A stretch of 20,165 bases of DNA. Source: a virus. Position numbers and translations under genes: made by a program. Numbering within the stretch: the stretch's first letter is position 1; the number at the start of each line of letters is the position of its first letter. Below, in pieces: positions 1 to 4,452 of this stretch. Where the stretch lies: IMG/VR virus record IMGVR_UViG_3300013772_000057, positions 1 to 20,165 of that record, one strand, 5' to 3'. The notes under the pieces were generated by a model. It did not search any database. It saw only the letters and a list, made by a program, of their open reading frames with translations, and had not been told where the DNA came from.

Positions 1-237
1 CCCAAGCCTCGACCAAGCTCGTCCTCGTCCGTTTGTCAGTGTTGCGGCTGGGATGCTGCCGGGTTTGTAACGTGTTCCTATTGCGTGTCGCGGTGTACGC
101 CTGGGAGCCATACCCGGCGACCTACGACCGATGGCCCGGTGCCTGTTTGCGGGCGCTGCGGCAGTAGTTTTGTCCTGGGGCTATCGGACGCCTACGAGCA
201 TCCTGGTGACTGCCTCGGCGCTCACCTCGGGAAGTGA
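1..237 (+). CDS. Cysteine-rich zinc-ribbon-like protein, 3' part only
   Basis: The frame starting at base 1 is open for 78 codons and ends in TGA at 235-237; the gene begins outside the window. The visible part holds many cysteines: a CQCC stretch near residue 12, CSYC near residue 25, a Cys at 32, and CGRC near residue 50. This fits one or two zinc-binding knuckles. The stop overlaps the GTG start of the RuvC-like gene in a GTGA 4-nt overlap, so the two are probably translationally coupled. I do not recognise a family; a phage nucleic-acid-binding zinc protein is a reasonable guess. The continuous frame and the coupled junction support it as real. Confidence 0.6.
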   Translation, partial: PKPRPSSSSSVCQCCGWDAAGFVTCSYCVSRCTPGSHTRRPTTDGPVPVCGRCGSSFVLGLSDAYEHPGDCLGAHLGK

Positions 238-809
238 GAATACTCGGAATCGACCCTAGCCTCACGGCTACGGGCCTGGCGCTTATCGACGACGGTAACT
301 GGACGTGGGGTACTACCTTGCGCCCGGGCGAACGTCGAGGCGGTGATCGGTTATGGTGGCTAGGTCAAGGTGTCTCTAACGCGGTGGCGGGGTCGCTGGG
401 CGCAGACGGGATCGTGGCTATGGAGGGCTACAGCTTCGGCTCGAGCTACCAGCGCGAAACGCTCGGGGAGCTTGGCGGCGTCTTACGGGCGCTCTTGTGG
501 GGACTGCATATCCCCGTCGTTGTTTTACCGCCGTCGGCGTGGCGGCGCCAGTTACTCGGCCCGGGCTGGCATCATCGGCTCGAGGGCCTCGATCATAAGT
601 TCCATAAGGCGGCGATTGGCCCTGAGCTATCCCGCCTGTGGCCGCTACAGCTTGACGGGACGCACCCTGATAGCCTCGATTCGCTCGAAGCCTGGGCCGT
701 CGCGTTCGCCGTGTGGCAGCGTATTCACGGCCTGTACGTTCCGCCGTTGGCGAAACAAAAGCGTAAGGTACGCAAGGGAGATCGTGTTGAAGATTTACCT
801 AGCAAGTAG
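234..809 (+). CDS. RuvC-like Holliday junction resolvase (phage type)
   Basis: The 191-aa product has the RNase H-like fold signature of RuvC endonucleases. The first catalytic Asp is in GIDPSLTATG (D7), the second acidic residue is in AMEGYSFG (E64), and an acidic cluster D146/D149/E152 precedes an AWAVAF helix near the C-terminus. The family cuts four-way DNA junctions. Phage versions clear branched replication intermediates before packaging, which fits a place not far upstream of the terminase. The C-terminal 25 residues are Lys/Arg-rich, as expected for DNA contact. The start is GTG, overlapping the previous stop by 4 nt. The start of the deoxyribosyltransferase-like gene overlaps its 3' end. 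Family assignment is strong; activity is inferred. Confidence 0.85.
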   Translation: MRILGIDPSLTATGLALIDDGNWTWGTTLRPGERRGGDRLWWLGQGVSNAVAGSLGADGIVAMEGYSFGSSYQRETLGELGGVLRALLWGLHIPVVVLPPSAWRRQLLGPGWHHRLEGLDHKFHKAAIGPELSRLWPLQLDGTHPDSLDSLEAWAVAFAVWQRIHGLYVPPLAKQKRKVRKGDRVEDLPSK

Positions 810-1197
810 ATATAGCCGGATCAGTGAATTGAACGACTACAAAACCGACCTCGAAGCTCTCGGCCATACGGTCACAAGTCGTTGGCTCGGTGGCGACCAC
901 CACCTGAGCGAAGTGTACGCGCCGAAAAAGGCTCGACGGTTCGCCGTCGATGACATCTCCGACATCGACGCTGCCGACTGTCTCATTCAATTCCCTGACG
1001 AGGCGCGGGAGCCGTCAACGTCGCGTGGCGGCCAGCATACCGAGTTTGGGTACGCCTTGGGCACCGGCAAGCGCATCATCATCGTCGGGTTTCGCCAGCA
1101 TGTGTTCCACTACCTGCCCGGGATCGAGTTCTACGAGACGTGGAAGCGGTGTCTTAGGACGGCTCCGGCGTTGCGGGATCGTGAGATTGTGGCCTAA
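784..1197 (+). CDS. Nucleoside 2-deoxyribosyltransferase-like protein
   Basis: About 137 aa. The N-terminus (after the first residue or two) reads KIYLASRYSR, the opening beta strand and loop of the nucleoside deoxyribosyltransferase-like fold. A GGQHTEFGYALGTGKRIIIVG block follows in two parts (GGQHTEFGYALG, then KRIIIVG), the usual family core with its catalytic-type Glu, and then VFHYLPGIEFY. Such phage proteins are thought to act on nucleosides or nucleotides in salvage or DNA modification; the substrate cannot be read from sequence. The start is GTG 784 or TTG 787. AAGGGAG at 774-780 is 3 nt from the GTG and 6 nt from the TTG, so TTG giving MKIYLAS is equally plausible. The gene overlaps the end of the RuvC-like gene by about 26 nt in another frame. 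A longer in-frame reading from 370 overlaps RuvC and is rejected. Confidence 0.75.
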   Translation: MLKIYLASRYSRISELNDYKTDLEALGHTVTSRWLGGDHHLSEVYAPKKARRFAVDDISDIDAADCLIQFPDEAREPSTSRGGQHTEFGYALGTGKRIIIVGFRQHVFHYLPGIEFYETWKRCLRTAPALRDREIVA

Positions 1198-1479
1198 TTG
1201 CCTTACATTCAAAACCACCTTCGCAAGCCTGCTCTTGAAATTGGGCCGACAAACGCTGGCGAACTCAACTACAAAATCACGGAAGCGTTGATCGACTACT
1301 TGGAAACGAAGGGCACCACCTACCAAGCGATCAACGATATTCTCGGGGCGCTCGAAGGCGCCAAGCTCGAGTTCTACCGGCGCGTCGCTGTGCCTTACGA
1401 GCGACGGAAGATCACGGATAACGGCGACGTGTACACTTGGGGATCAGGCGCCGTCGATGACGAGGTGGTCGCGCCCTGA
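1198..1479 (+). CDS. DUF6899-like conserved phage protein
   Basis: The 93-aa product starts with TTG directly after the stop of the deoxyribosyltransferase-like gene. The N-terminal MPYI, the GELNYKITEAL helix, the NDILGALEGAKLEFYRRV core, the PYE motif and the terminal NGDVY are the pattern I know from the DUF6899 family, common in phage accessory regions and of unknown function. Because MPYI is typical of the family and the preceding codon is the upstream stop, the TTG start is well supported despite weak ribosome-binding bases. The sequence predicts a small soluble helical protein with no membrane segment. Family recognition is from memory and fairly confident; no role should be inferred beyond its place next to nucleotide and DNA metabolism genes. 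Confidence 0.8.
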   Translation: MPYIQNHLRKPALEIGPTNAGELNYKITEALIDYLETKGTTYQAINDILGALEGAKLEFYRRVAVPYERRKITDNGDVYTWGSGAVDDEVVAP

Positions 1480-2084
1480 TGCCGCCGTCGCAGCCACCCT
1501 ACGTCACAAGGATGGAAGCGGCGGCTTACAAGGATCAGGAAGGCGCCATCGCCCGTTGGCTTGCTAGTAGGGTTGAGCCTTCGCGTAGGCGCCAGCGCAT
1601 ACTAAGGCGGTATAACTATCACGCTGACCGCTTGCGGCCCTTAGAACGTATCTGGCAGGTTATTCCTCATCAAAAGGCGATCCCGGGTGGCGATCCTAAC
1701 GCAGGACGTGTGCCTGACGGTGTTGTGTCGCTGCTCACGAAAGAGGAACAGTTGGCGGCGCGACTGGTCGATGTCCTCTTGGGCGCGAATATCAGCGTCC
1801 TAAAGTTGGCGATGGTCGAGACTGAGCCGGAGATGAGTCAACGGCTGACGGCGTTCCTGGCCGACTTCCCGTTCCTGCATGAGATTTTCGACGTGGGCGT
1901 CGAGGCGGTGTTAGTGGCGGCGGAGCTAACGCCGAGGCAGCGTGAGGCTTACTATATGCACCTGCAAGGCGCGACCGACAATGACATCGCTCTTTTTATG
2001 GGCCTGCACCCCTCAACGGTTCGCGTCTACGTCTCAGACGGCCACTTGAAGCTTCGGGAGTTGCCCGGGGAGATTGGCGTATAA
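1479..2084 (+). CDS. Sigma-70 region 4-like helix-turn-helix protein
   Basis: 201 aa, ATG start overlapping the previous stop by one base (TGATG). Residues about 149-195 form a sigma region 4 / LuxR-type helix-turn-helix: LTPRQREAYYMHLQG, then a turn, then DNDIALFMGLHPSTVRVYV as the recognition helix, then HLKLREL. The first 140 residues are Arg-rich and match nothing I recognise. There is no clear sigma region 2, so it is more likely a phage transcription regulator, anti-sigma partner or DNA-binding protein than a full sigma factor. It may control expression of the late genes downstream. A TATAAT box overlaps its stop codon and probably serves the next gene. Confidence 0.7.
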   Translation: MPPSQPPYVTRMEAAAYKDQEGAIARWLASRVEPSRRRQRILRRYNYHADRLRPLERIWQVIPHQKAIPGGDPNAGRVPDGVVSLLTKEEQLAARLVDVLLGANISVLKLAMVETEPEMSQRLTAFLADFPFLHEIFDVGVEAVLVAAELTPRQREAYYMHLQGATDNDIALFMGLHPSTVRVYVSDGHLKLRELPGEIGV

Positions 2085-2085
2085 T
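2080..2085 (+). promoter_or_regulatory. Candidate -10 box of a leaderless promoter
   Basis: A perfect TATAAT overlaps the stop codon of the HTH gene and ends 6 nt before the GTG start at 2092. The expected transcription start is therefore at or next to the start codon. No good -35 is seen at the right spacing, and the short gap leaves no room for a normal ribosome-binding site. Two other starts in this window show the same -10 plus 7 nt layout. Confidence 0.4.
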
Positions 2086-2091
2086 TGAGGC

Positions 2092-2292
2092 GTGAAGAAC
2101 TCTAAGCCGCTCCCGCCGAATATGCCCCGTCGCCCGAATGGAAAATCCGGCAACGATGCGACCCGGAACAAGCCTGGTAGCACTTACCGTTGGTACTGCA
2201 TCCTCTGTGCGGCGCGGTCGAGTGCAGGCGTAGGTAAAAAGGGCTGGATCGGCGTTCCGTTGCCGGTTCACTTGCGCGTAGCTCACAAGTAA
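2092..2292 (+). CDS. Small C2H2 zinc-finger-like protein
   Basis: 66 aa. The basic, Pro- and Asn-rich N-terminus is followed by YCILC (C36, C39) and a C-terminal HLRVAH (H60, H65), a C2H2-type zinc-binding arrangement with a 20-residue spacer, ending in Lys. This suggests a small DNA- or RNA-binding protein. The GTG start sits 6 nt after a perfect TATAAT, so the message may be leaderless; an internal ATG ten codons on is an alternative. It lies in a run of small genes of which at least three carry metal-binding Cys motifs. The specific function is unknown. Confidence 0.65.
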   Translation: MKNSKPLPPNMPRRPNGKSGNDATRNKPGSTYRWYCILCAARSSAGVGKKGWIGVPLPVHLRVAHK

Positions 2293-2320
2293 GCGGTAAT
2301 CTGAGGATTCATGCAAGGTA

Positions 2321-2575
2321 ATGACTACGTTCGCGCAACACGAAAGGGCTGTCGCTGAGTTTATGGCGCAGGCACGAACCGCTGATCGTGAGCGTGACGC
2401 CGTGGTCGAGTCAAAGTATCCCGTCCTGACAAATCGGCAAATGAAATCTCGCCAAGTGCGGGAAAACAGCTTTTTCCAAACTACGTTGTTTTCTGACCTC
2501 TACGGACGCGGCGCCGGAGTTTTGAAATCCGCCTACAGCCGTCGGTCGCGCCGAGGTGACGTTGATAGTCGCTAA
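2321..2575 (+). CDS. Hypothetical small basic protein
   Basis: 84 aa, not recognised. The first 40 residues look helical and charged (ERAVAEFMAQARTADRERDAV), and the last 15 are Arg-rich and basic. The ATG at 2321 has only a weak AAGG close upstream. A stronger GAGGA at 2303-2307 is better spaced for an ATG at 2311, which opens only a 15-codon frame. The 3' end overlaps the Cys-rich gene starting at 2556 by 20 nt. The lack of a clear ribosome site and the overlap lower confidence, but it is the only frame filling this space. Confidence 0.5.
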   Translation: MTTFAQHERAVAEFMAQARTADRERDAVVESKYPVLTNRQMKSRQVRENSFFQTTLFSDLYGRGAGVLKSAYSRRSRRGDVDSR

Positions 2576-2744
2576 GTCTTACCCTTGTGGCTGCACCCTG
2601 ACGCCGATTACGACCGAGGAAAACTTGAAGGTTCTGCACGTCACTGTTTGTAGCTTCGAGTGTCCCGTGGCGAAAGAGATTTTGGCTTCGGCTGCCCAGC
2701 TTGCGATTCCTGTCGTTCGCCCATTCCGCTTCAACGCTAACTAA
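2556..2744 (+). CDS. Small Cys-rich putative zinc-binding protein
   Basis: 62 aa. It contains PCGC near residue 11 and CSFEC at residues 32-36, a four-cysteine set able to hold one metal ion. The start is probably GTG 2556, inside the end of the previous gene; TTG 2562 is an alternative. The stop TAA shares a base with the ATG of the next gene (TAATG), which points to translational coupling. I do not recognise a named family. Size and motif match many uncharacterised phage zinc-finger proteins that modulate host or phage enzymes, but that role is a guess. Confidence 0.6.
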   Translation: MTLIVAKSYPCGCTLTPITTEENLKVLHVTVCSFECPVAKEILASAAQLAIPVVRPFRFNAN

Positions 2745-3166
2745 TGGCTGACGCTCGGATCGGATCATCGGTGTGGTGCGAAGCTTGTAATGCTGCCTAT
2801 ACGACGGATCAATACTTGATCGACGTGAAAGAGCAGATTTCGATGAGTTTTGCGGGTCCGATGCGGCAACTACGAACCGCGACCTGTCCACGGTGCGTGT
2901 TGAAGCTCGAGGCTGCGCCTGGACCGAAGCCTGCGGCTCCGTCGCTCAAAGTTCAGCTTGCGCTGGCCTGCGAAGCGCGTAGGCAACTCGAGGAAGCTGG
3001 TAAGTCTCGCACCGAGGCGACGGTTGTTTCGGTCGCGGCTCAGATGGAAGCTTTTACTCGCGATTACGACGAGCCTGGATTCAAGTCCTACGTCGCGTGG
3101 GGCGAAAGGCGCTGGCGCGACCACTCATACGACGATTCGCATATCGTGGCTGCGCCTACGCCTTAG
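2744..3166 (+). CDS. Zinc-ribbon protein with CxxC pair
   Basis: 140 aa. CEAC (C12, C15) and TCPRC (C48, C51) form a typical four-cysteine zinc ribbon. It is followed by a linker rich in Pro and Ala and a helical C-terminal half with charged and aromatic residues (GFKSYVAWGERRWRDH). The CPRCVLKLEAA stretch resembles the CPECRLKLADA end of the terminase small subunit in this window, which may be chance or a shared module. ATG overlaps the previous stop by one base. Its TAG stop (3164-3166) overlaps the TAA stop of a convergent minus-strand gene. Function unknown; nucleic-acid or protein binding is likely. Confidence 0.7.
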   Translation: MADARIGSSVWCEACNAAYTTDQYLIDVKEQISMSFAGPMRQLRTATCPRCVLKLEAAPGPKPAAPSLKVQLALACEARRQLEEAGKSRTEATVVSVAAQMEAFTRDYDEPGFKSYVAWGERRWRDHSYDDSHIVAAPTP

Positions 3167-3288
3167 TATCCGTGACCGCCTGGTAGCCAAACCCACAACG
3201 GGATAATCCCGAAGTGGTCTAGGGCCAGCGCGACCGCTCCGCACAGGACGATGCTGACAACGGCGGTGATGGCGAAGTCTGTTTTCAC
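3163..3288 (-). CDS. 41-aa predicted single-pass membrane protein
   Basis: This is a short minus-strand frame running from a GTG at 3288 to TAA at 3165-3163. The product begins MKTDFAIT, has a hydrophobic segment of about 20 residues (residues 6-23, Ala/Val/Leu-rich), then DHFGIIPLWVWLPGGHGY. A strong GGAGG lies at 3302-3298, 9 nt before the start, and the GTGA start/stop overlap couples it to the 62-aa gene. Its stop overlaps the stop of the convergent plus-strand gene. Such small phage membrane proteins can be holin-like, antiholin or superinfection-exclusion factors; sequence alone does not decide. The ribosome site and coupling make it a convincing gene despite its size. Confidence 0.65.
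   Translation of the reverse strand: MKTDFAITAVVSIVLCGAVALALDHFGIIPLWVWLPGGHGY
3199..3211. terminator. Small hairpin between convergent genes
   Basis: CGGG-ATAAT-CCCG forms a compact hairpin inside the 41-aa gene, just beyond the end of the plus-strand block. It has no T tract on either strand, so a role as a bidirectional terminator of the convergent transcripts is only a possibility. Confidence 0.25.
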
Positions 3289-3473
3289 GCGAATTCACCT
3301 CCCTGGTAGTAACCAGCTTCGCGAAGTTGATCGTAGACGTAGTTAGCTGGCGAGATGTCATTGTCCCAAGCGTCCCATGATGGGCCGTCAGGCAAGTCGT
3401 CTAGCCGAAGCCCACTACGAAGCTGGCATATGTGGTCGGCGCTGTCGAACCATTGTTCAAAAGTAAGTGCCAT
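3285..3473 (-). CDS. Small acidic phage protein (DUF5419-like pattern)
   Basis: 62 aa, acidic. The layout FEQWFDSADHICQLRSGL, LDDLPDGPSWDAW, ISPANYVYDQLREAG resembles a family of very small phage proteins (DUF5419-type) built of a FEEW-like helix, a short LDDLPD loop and a second helix. This match is from memory and unverified. A good AGGAG at 3485-3481 lies 7 nt from the ATG, and the ATG shares a base with the stop of the upstream 74-aa gene. Its own stop overlaps the start of the 41-aa membrane gene, so it is the middle member of a three-gene operon. The acidic surface could act as a DNA mimic or enzyme inhibitor, but that is speculative. Confidence 0.7.
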   Translation of the reverse strand: MALTFEQWFDSADHICQLRSGLRLDDLPDGPSWDAWDNDISPANYVYDQLREAGYYQGGEFA

Positions 3474-3697
3474 TAGGCGTCTCCTGTCTGATAGAAGTGG
3501 TTGAGGGCGTCAAGGATTTGACGCTCGATCTTGTCGGCTTCCCGCATGGCGTGTAGTGGCTGCATGGGGACGTGTGAGCCAAACATCGTGTAGACGATAG
3601 CGGCTGCCCGCTGTGCATCATGCACAGGTGAGGGCATTAGGCTGCTGCCCTCTGGCTCATCGGCTGAGTAGTGGTAGGGTGGTGTGTGTGTGTTCAT
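3473..3697 (-). CDS. Hypothetical 74-aa protein, first gene of the minus-strand operon
   Basis: The chosen start is ATG at 3697, giving MNTHTPPYHYS. A longer frame begins at 3733, but that would lie on the -35 element of the promoter. The N-terminal 25 residues are His/Thr/Pro-rich and probably disordered. The remainder has two likely helices (VHDAQRAAAIVYTMFGS and LHAMREADKIERQILDALNHF). An AGGTG sits 2 nt before the ATG; with the -10 box ending 7 nt upstream, the mRNA may be leaderless. It overlaps the next gene by one base. Not recognised. Two amphipathic helices are compatible with a small regulator or protein-binding factor. Confidence 0.65.
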   Translation of the reverse strand: MNTHTPPYHYSADEPEGSSLMPSPVHDAQRAAAIVYTMFGSHVPMQPLHAMREADKIERQILDALNHFYQTGDA

Positions 3698-3704
3698 GTC
3701 ACCT

Positions 3705-3733
3705 ACCATACTACGGTATGGGGCATATGTCAA
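3705..3733 (-). promoter_or_regulatory. Near-consensus promoter of the minus-strand cassette
   Basis: On the minus strand, a perfect -35 TTGACA (3733-3728) is followed by exactly 17 nt and a -10 TATGGT (3710-3705). The -10 ends 7 nt before the ATG at 3697, so transcription should start at or just before the start codon. This is the best vegetative sigma-type promoter in the window and is independent of the surrounding plus-strand transcription. Confidence 0.75.
3706..3721. promoter_or_regulatory. Palindromic operator candidate over the -10 box
   Basis: CCATAC-TACG-GTATGG is a perfect 6-bp inverted repeat with a 4-bp centre. It covers most of the -10 and the adjoining spacer of the minus-strand promoter, where a bound dimer would block RNA polymerase. 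A second TACGGT occurs 44 bp upstream at 3756-3761. No repressor gene is visible in the window. Confidence 0.5.
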
Positions 3734-3787
3734 CTATTGGGGTGGTGTATAGGAGTACGGTCCTGTTTAGATCCCCAACCATTCCCC

Positions 3788-3806
3788 GGGTGGGGTCGGG
3801 TGGGGG
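3788..3806 (+). other. G-quadruplex-forming motif
   Basis: Four G-runs of 3, 4, 3 and 5 bases are separated by loops of 1, 2 and 1 base, which fits the canonical four-stranded G-quadruplex pattern with very short, stabilising loops. It lies about 55 bp upstream of the -35 of the minus-strand promoter, on the plus strand. Confidence 0.6.
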
Positions 3807-3963
3807 TAGGTGATCGCCGCCACCCGCGCATGGATTAGGCGCCAGTCACACCTACTAGTGGCGTGGTCCATAGGTTTCTTTCAAGTGGCGACCGGGGGGC
3901 TATATCTGGCCTGTGGTAGTGACTGTATGTAGCGGCTCTCCTGTCGTGGTCACTCAAGCAAGG

Positions 3964-3988
3964 CACCATGAGCATCATCATGCTGGTG
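3964..3988. repeat. Inverted repeat (hairpin)
   Basis: AGCAT-CATC-ATGCT (3971-3984) forms a perfect 5-bp stem and 4-nt loop. It is flanked by CACC (3964-3967) and GGTG (3985-3988), which extend the pairing across a 3-nt bulge. It is noncoding; a protein-binding site or packaging element are possibilities. Confidence 0.45.
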
Positions 3989-4003
3989 GCGAGTAGAGCA
4001 ACG

Positions 4004-4036
4004 TGATTGGTAGTGCATAATATACATTACTAATCA
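4004..4036. repeat. 12-bp inverted repeat with AT-rich centre
   Basis: TGATTGGTAGTG and CATTACTAATCA pair over 12 positions (two are G-T) around a 9-nt AT-rich loop. The 3' end of the left arm and the loop contain TGCATAA, the reverse complement of the TTATGCA boxes found 160-180 bp downstream. It could be an operator, an origin-type unwinding element or part of the packaging site. Confidence 0.5.
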
Positions 4037-4156
4037 ACCTCGCTGATCTTGCCCGCTGAGATGCAAACCACAAGATATAGCGTGCCTACCTTCACCGGGT
4101 ACCCCCTGTAGTGGGGCGGTCGGCTTCTCTAGCGCCCTTTTATCAAACCGTCCGGT

Positions 4157-4182
4157 CGGGAAAATACGAGTTCCCGGTTTCT
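4157..4182 (+). terminator. Candidate intrinsic terminator
   Basis: CGGGAA (4157-4162) and TTCCCG (4171-4176) form a 6-bp stem with an 8-nt loop, followed by GTTTCTT. It would stop upstream plus-strand transcription just before the promoter of the small terminase-like gene. The T tract is short and interrupted, so confidence is modest. Confidence 0.35.
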
Positions 4183-4200
4183 TATGCATCCGTTATGCAT
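4182..4200 (+). promoter_or_regulatory. Tandem TTATGCAT boxes, 11 bp apart
   Basis: TTATGCAT occurs at 4182-4189 and again at 4193-4200, one helical turn apart. Relative to the predicted start at 4234 the boxes cover about -52 to -34. This is the place for an activator site overlapping a weak -35. A third near-copy in reverse orientation (TGCATAA) lies at 4014-4020. Confidence 0.5.
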
Positions 4201-4217
4201 AGCCCGAGATGGGGCGG

Positions 4218-4226
4218 TGCTATACT
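4218..4226 (+). promoter_or_regulatory. Extended -10 promoter, probably leaderless
   Basis: TGCTATACT is an extended -10 (TGn plus TATACT) ending 7 nt before the GTG at 4234. There is no good -35; the TTATGCAT pair occupies that position. This is the most likely promoter reading into the terminase and morphogenesis genes. Confidence 0.5.
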
Positions 4227-4233
4227 GGATCTT

Positions 4234-4365
4234 GTGCCGGGACCTGGAACCTGTCTCGTTTGCCGTCATCTCGACCGAGATGCTATCGACGCCGCCATCG
4301 CGGTCGGTACGCCGTACTTTCAACTCGTCGCGCAGTATTGGCGAGTGGTTTATGGACGCTCCTGA
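4234..4365 (+). CDS. 43-aa solo copy of the terminase small-subunit N-terminal domain
   Basis: The GTG at 4234 opens a 43-codon frame whose first 35 residues align without gaps to the start of the terminase small subunit at 4453 (17 identical positions): MPGPGTC, the second Cys of CxxC, the following His, ID, G.PY and AQY. The first 16 nt after the start base are identical in the two genes (TGCCGGGACCTGGAAC). The Cys pair suggests a zinc knuckle leading into a truncated helix-turn-helix; the recognition helix and His residues of the full protein are missing. It has its own extended -10 promoter. It may be an independent mini-protein (competitor or regulator of packaging) or a decayed duplicate. 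A longer frame starting at 4111 runs through the promoter and is not preferred. Confidence 0.55.
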   Translation: MPGPGTCLVCRHLDRDAIDAAIAVGTPYFQLVAQYWRVVYGRS

Positions 4366-4385
4366 CGTTCGGGAGCTTCTCAGGA
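4358..4385 (+). other. Two mutually exclusive hairpins at the stop of the 43-aa gene
   Basis: GCTCC (4358-4362) can pair with GGAGC (4372-4376). Alternatively TCCTGA (4360-4365), which includes the stop codon, can pair with TCAGGA (4380-4385). The overlap means only one can form at a time. This could be an attenuator before the small terminase gene, but short stems like these can arise by chance. Confidence 0.25.
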
Positions 4386-4452
4386 TAGTAGCCCTGCGTC
4401 GATAAGTTAGTCGGCGCTCTAGTCGGTAGAGATACCGGAAGGGGAGCCGACG

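Larger units (their letters stand above)
3734..4217. other. Noncoding regulatory region between divergent transcripts
   Basis: About 500 bp without a convincing gene on either strand; an open frame of 66 codons at 3613-3813 has no ribosome site and overlaps the promoter. It holds a G-quadruplex motif, an AGGA/TCCT hairpin (3751-3764), an AGTGAC/GTCACT inverted repeat (3918-3923 and 3949-3954), two stronger inverted repeats, a terminator-like hairpin and TTATGCAT boxes, listed separately. Being directly upstream of the terminase genes, it is also the most likely place for a packaging (cos or pac) site, though I cannot identify one by sequence. Confidence 0.6.

Noticed and set aside
370-783. 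N-terminal extension of the deoxyribosyltransferase-like frame
   Set aside because: It overlaps the whole RuvC gene, has Arg/Ser-rich noncoding character, and the real protein start (KIYLAS) lies at 784-787 behind a ribosome site.
3125-3361. 78-aa minus-strand frame
   Set aside because: It is a shadow of the coupled 62-aa and 41-aa genes; Arg-rich composition and no proper start.
3613-3813. 66-aa plus-strand frame across the minus-strand promoter
   Set aside because: No ribosome site, Cys/Ser/Gly-type shadow composition, and it runs over clear promoter elements.
4111-4233. Upstream extension of the 43-aa terminase-like gene to GTG 4111
   Set aside because: The extension crosses the terminator-like hairpin, TTATGCAT boxes and extended -10; similarity to terS starts exactly at 4234.
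3734-4233. tRNA or other RNA gene in the long noncoding region
   Set aside because: Scanned by eye for a T-loop GTTCRANNC and cloverleaf arms; none found.
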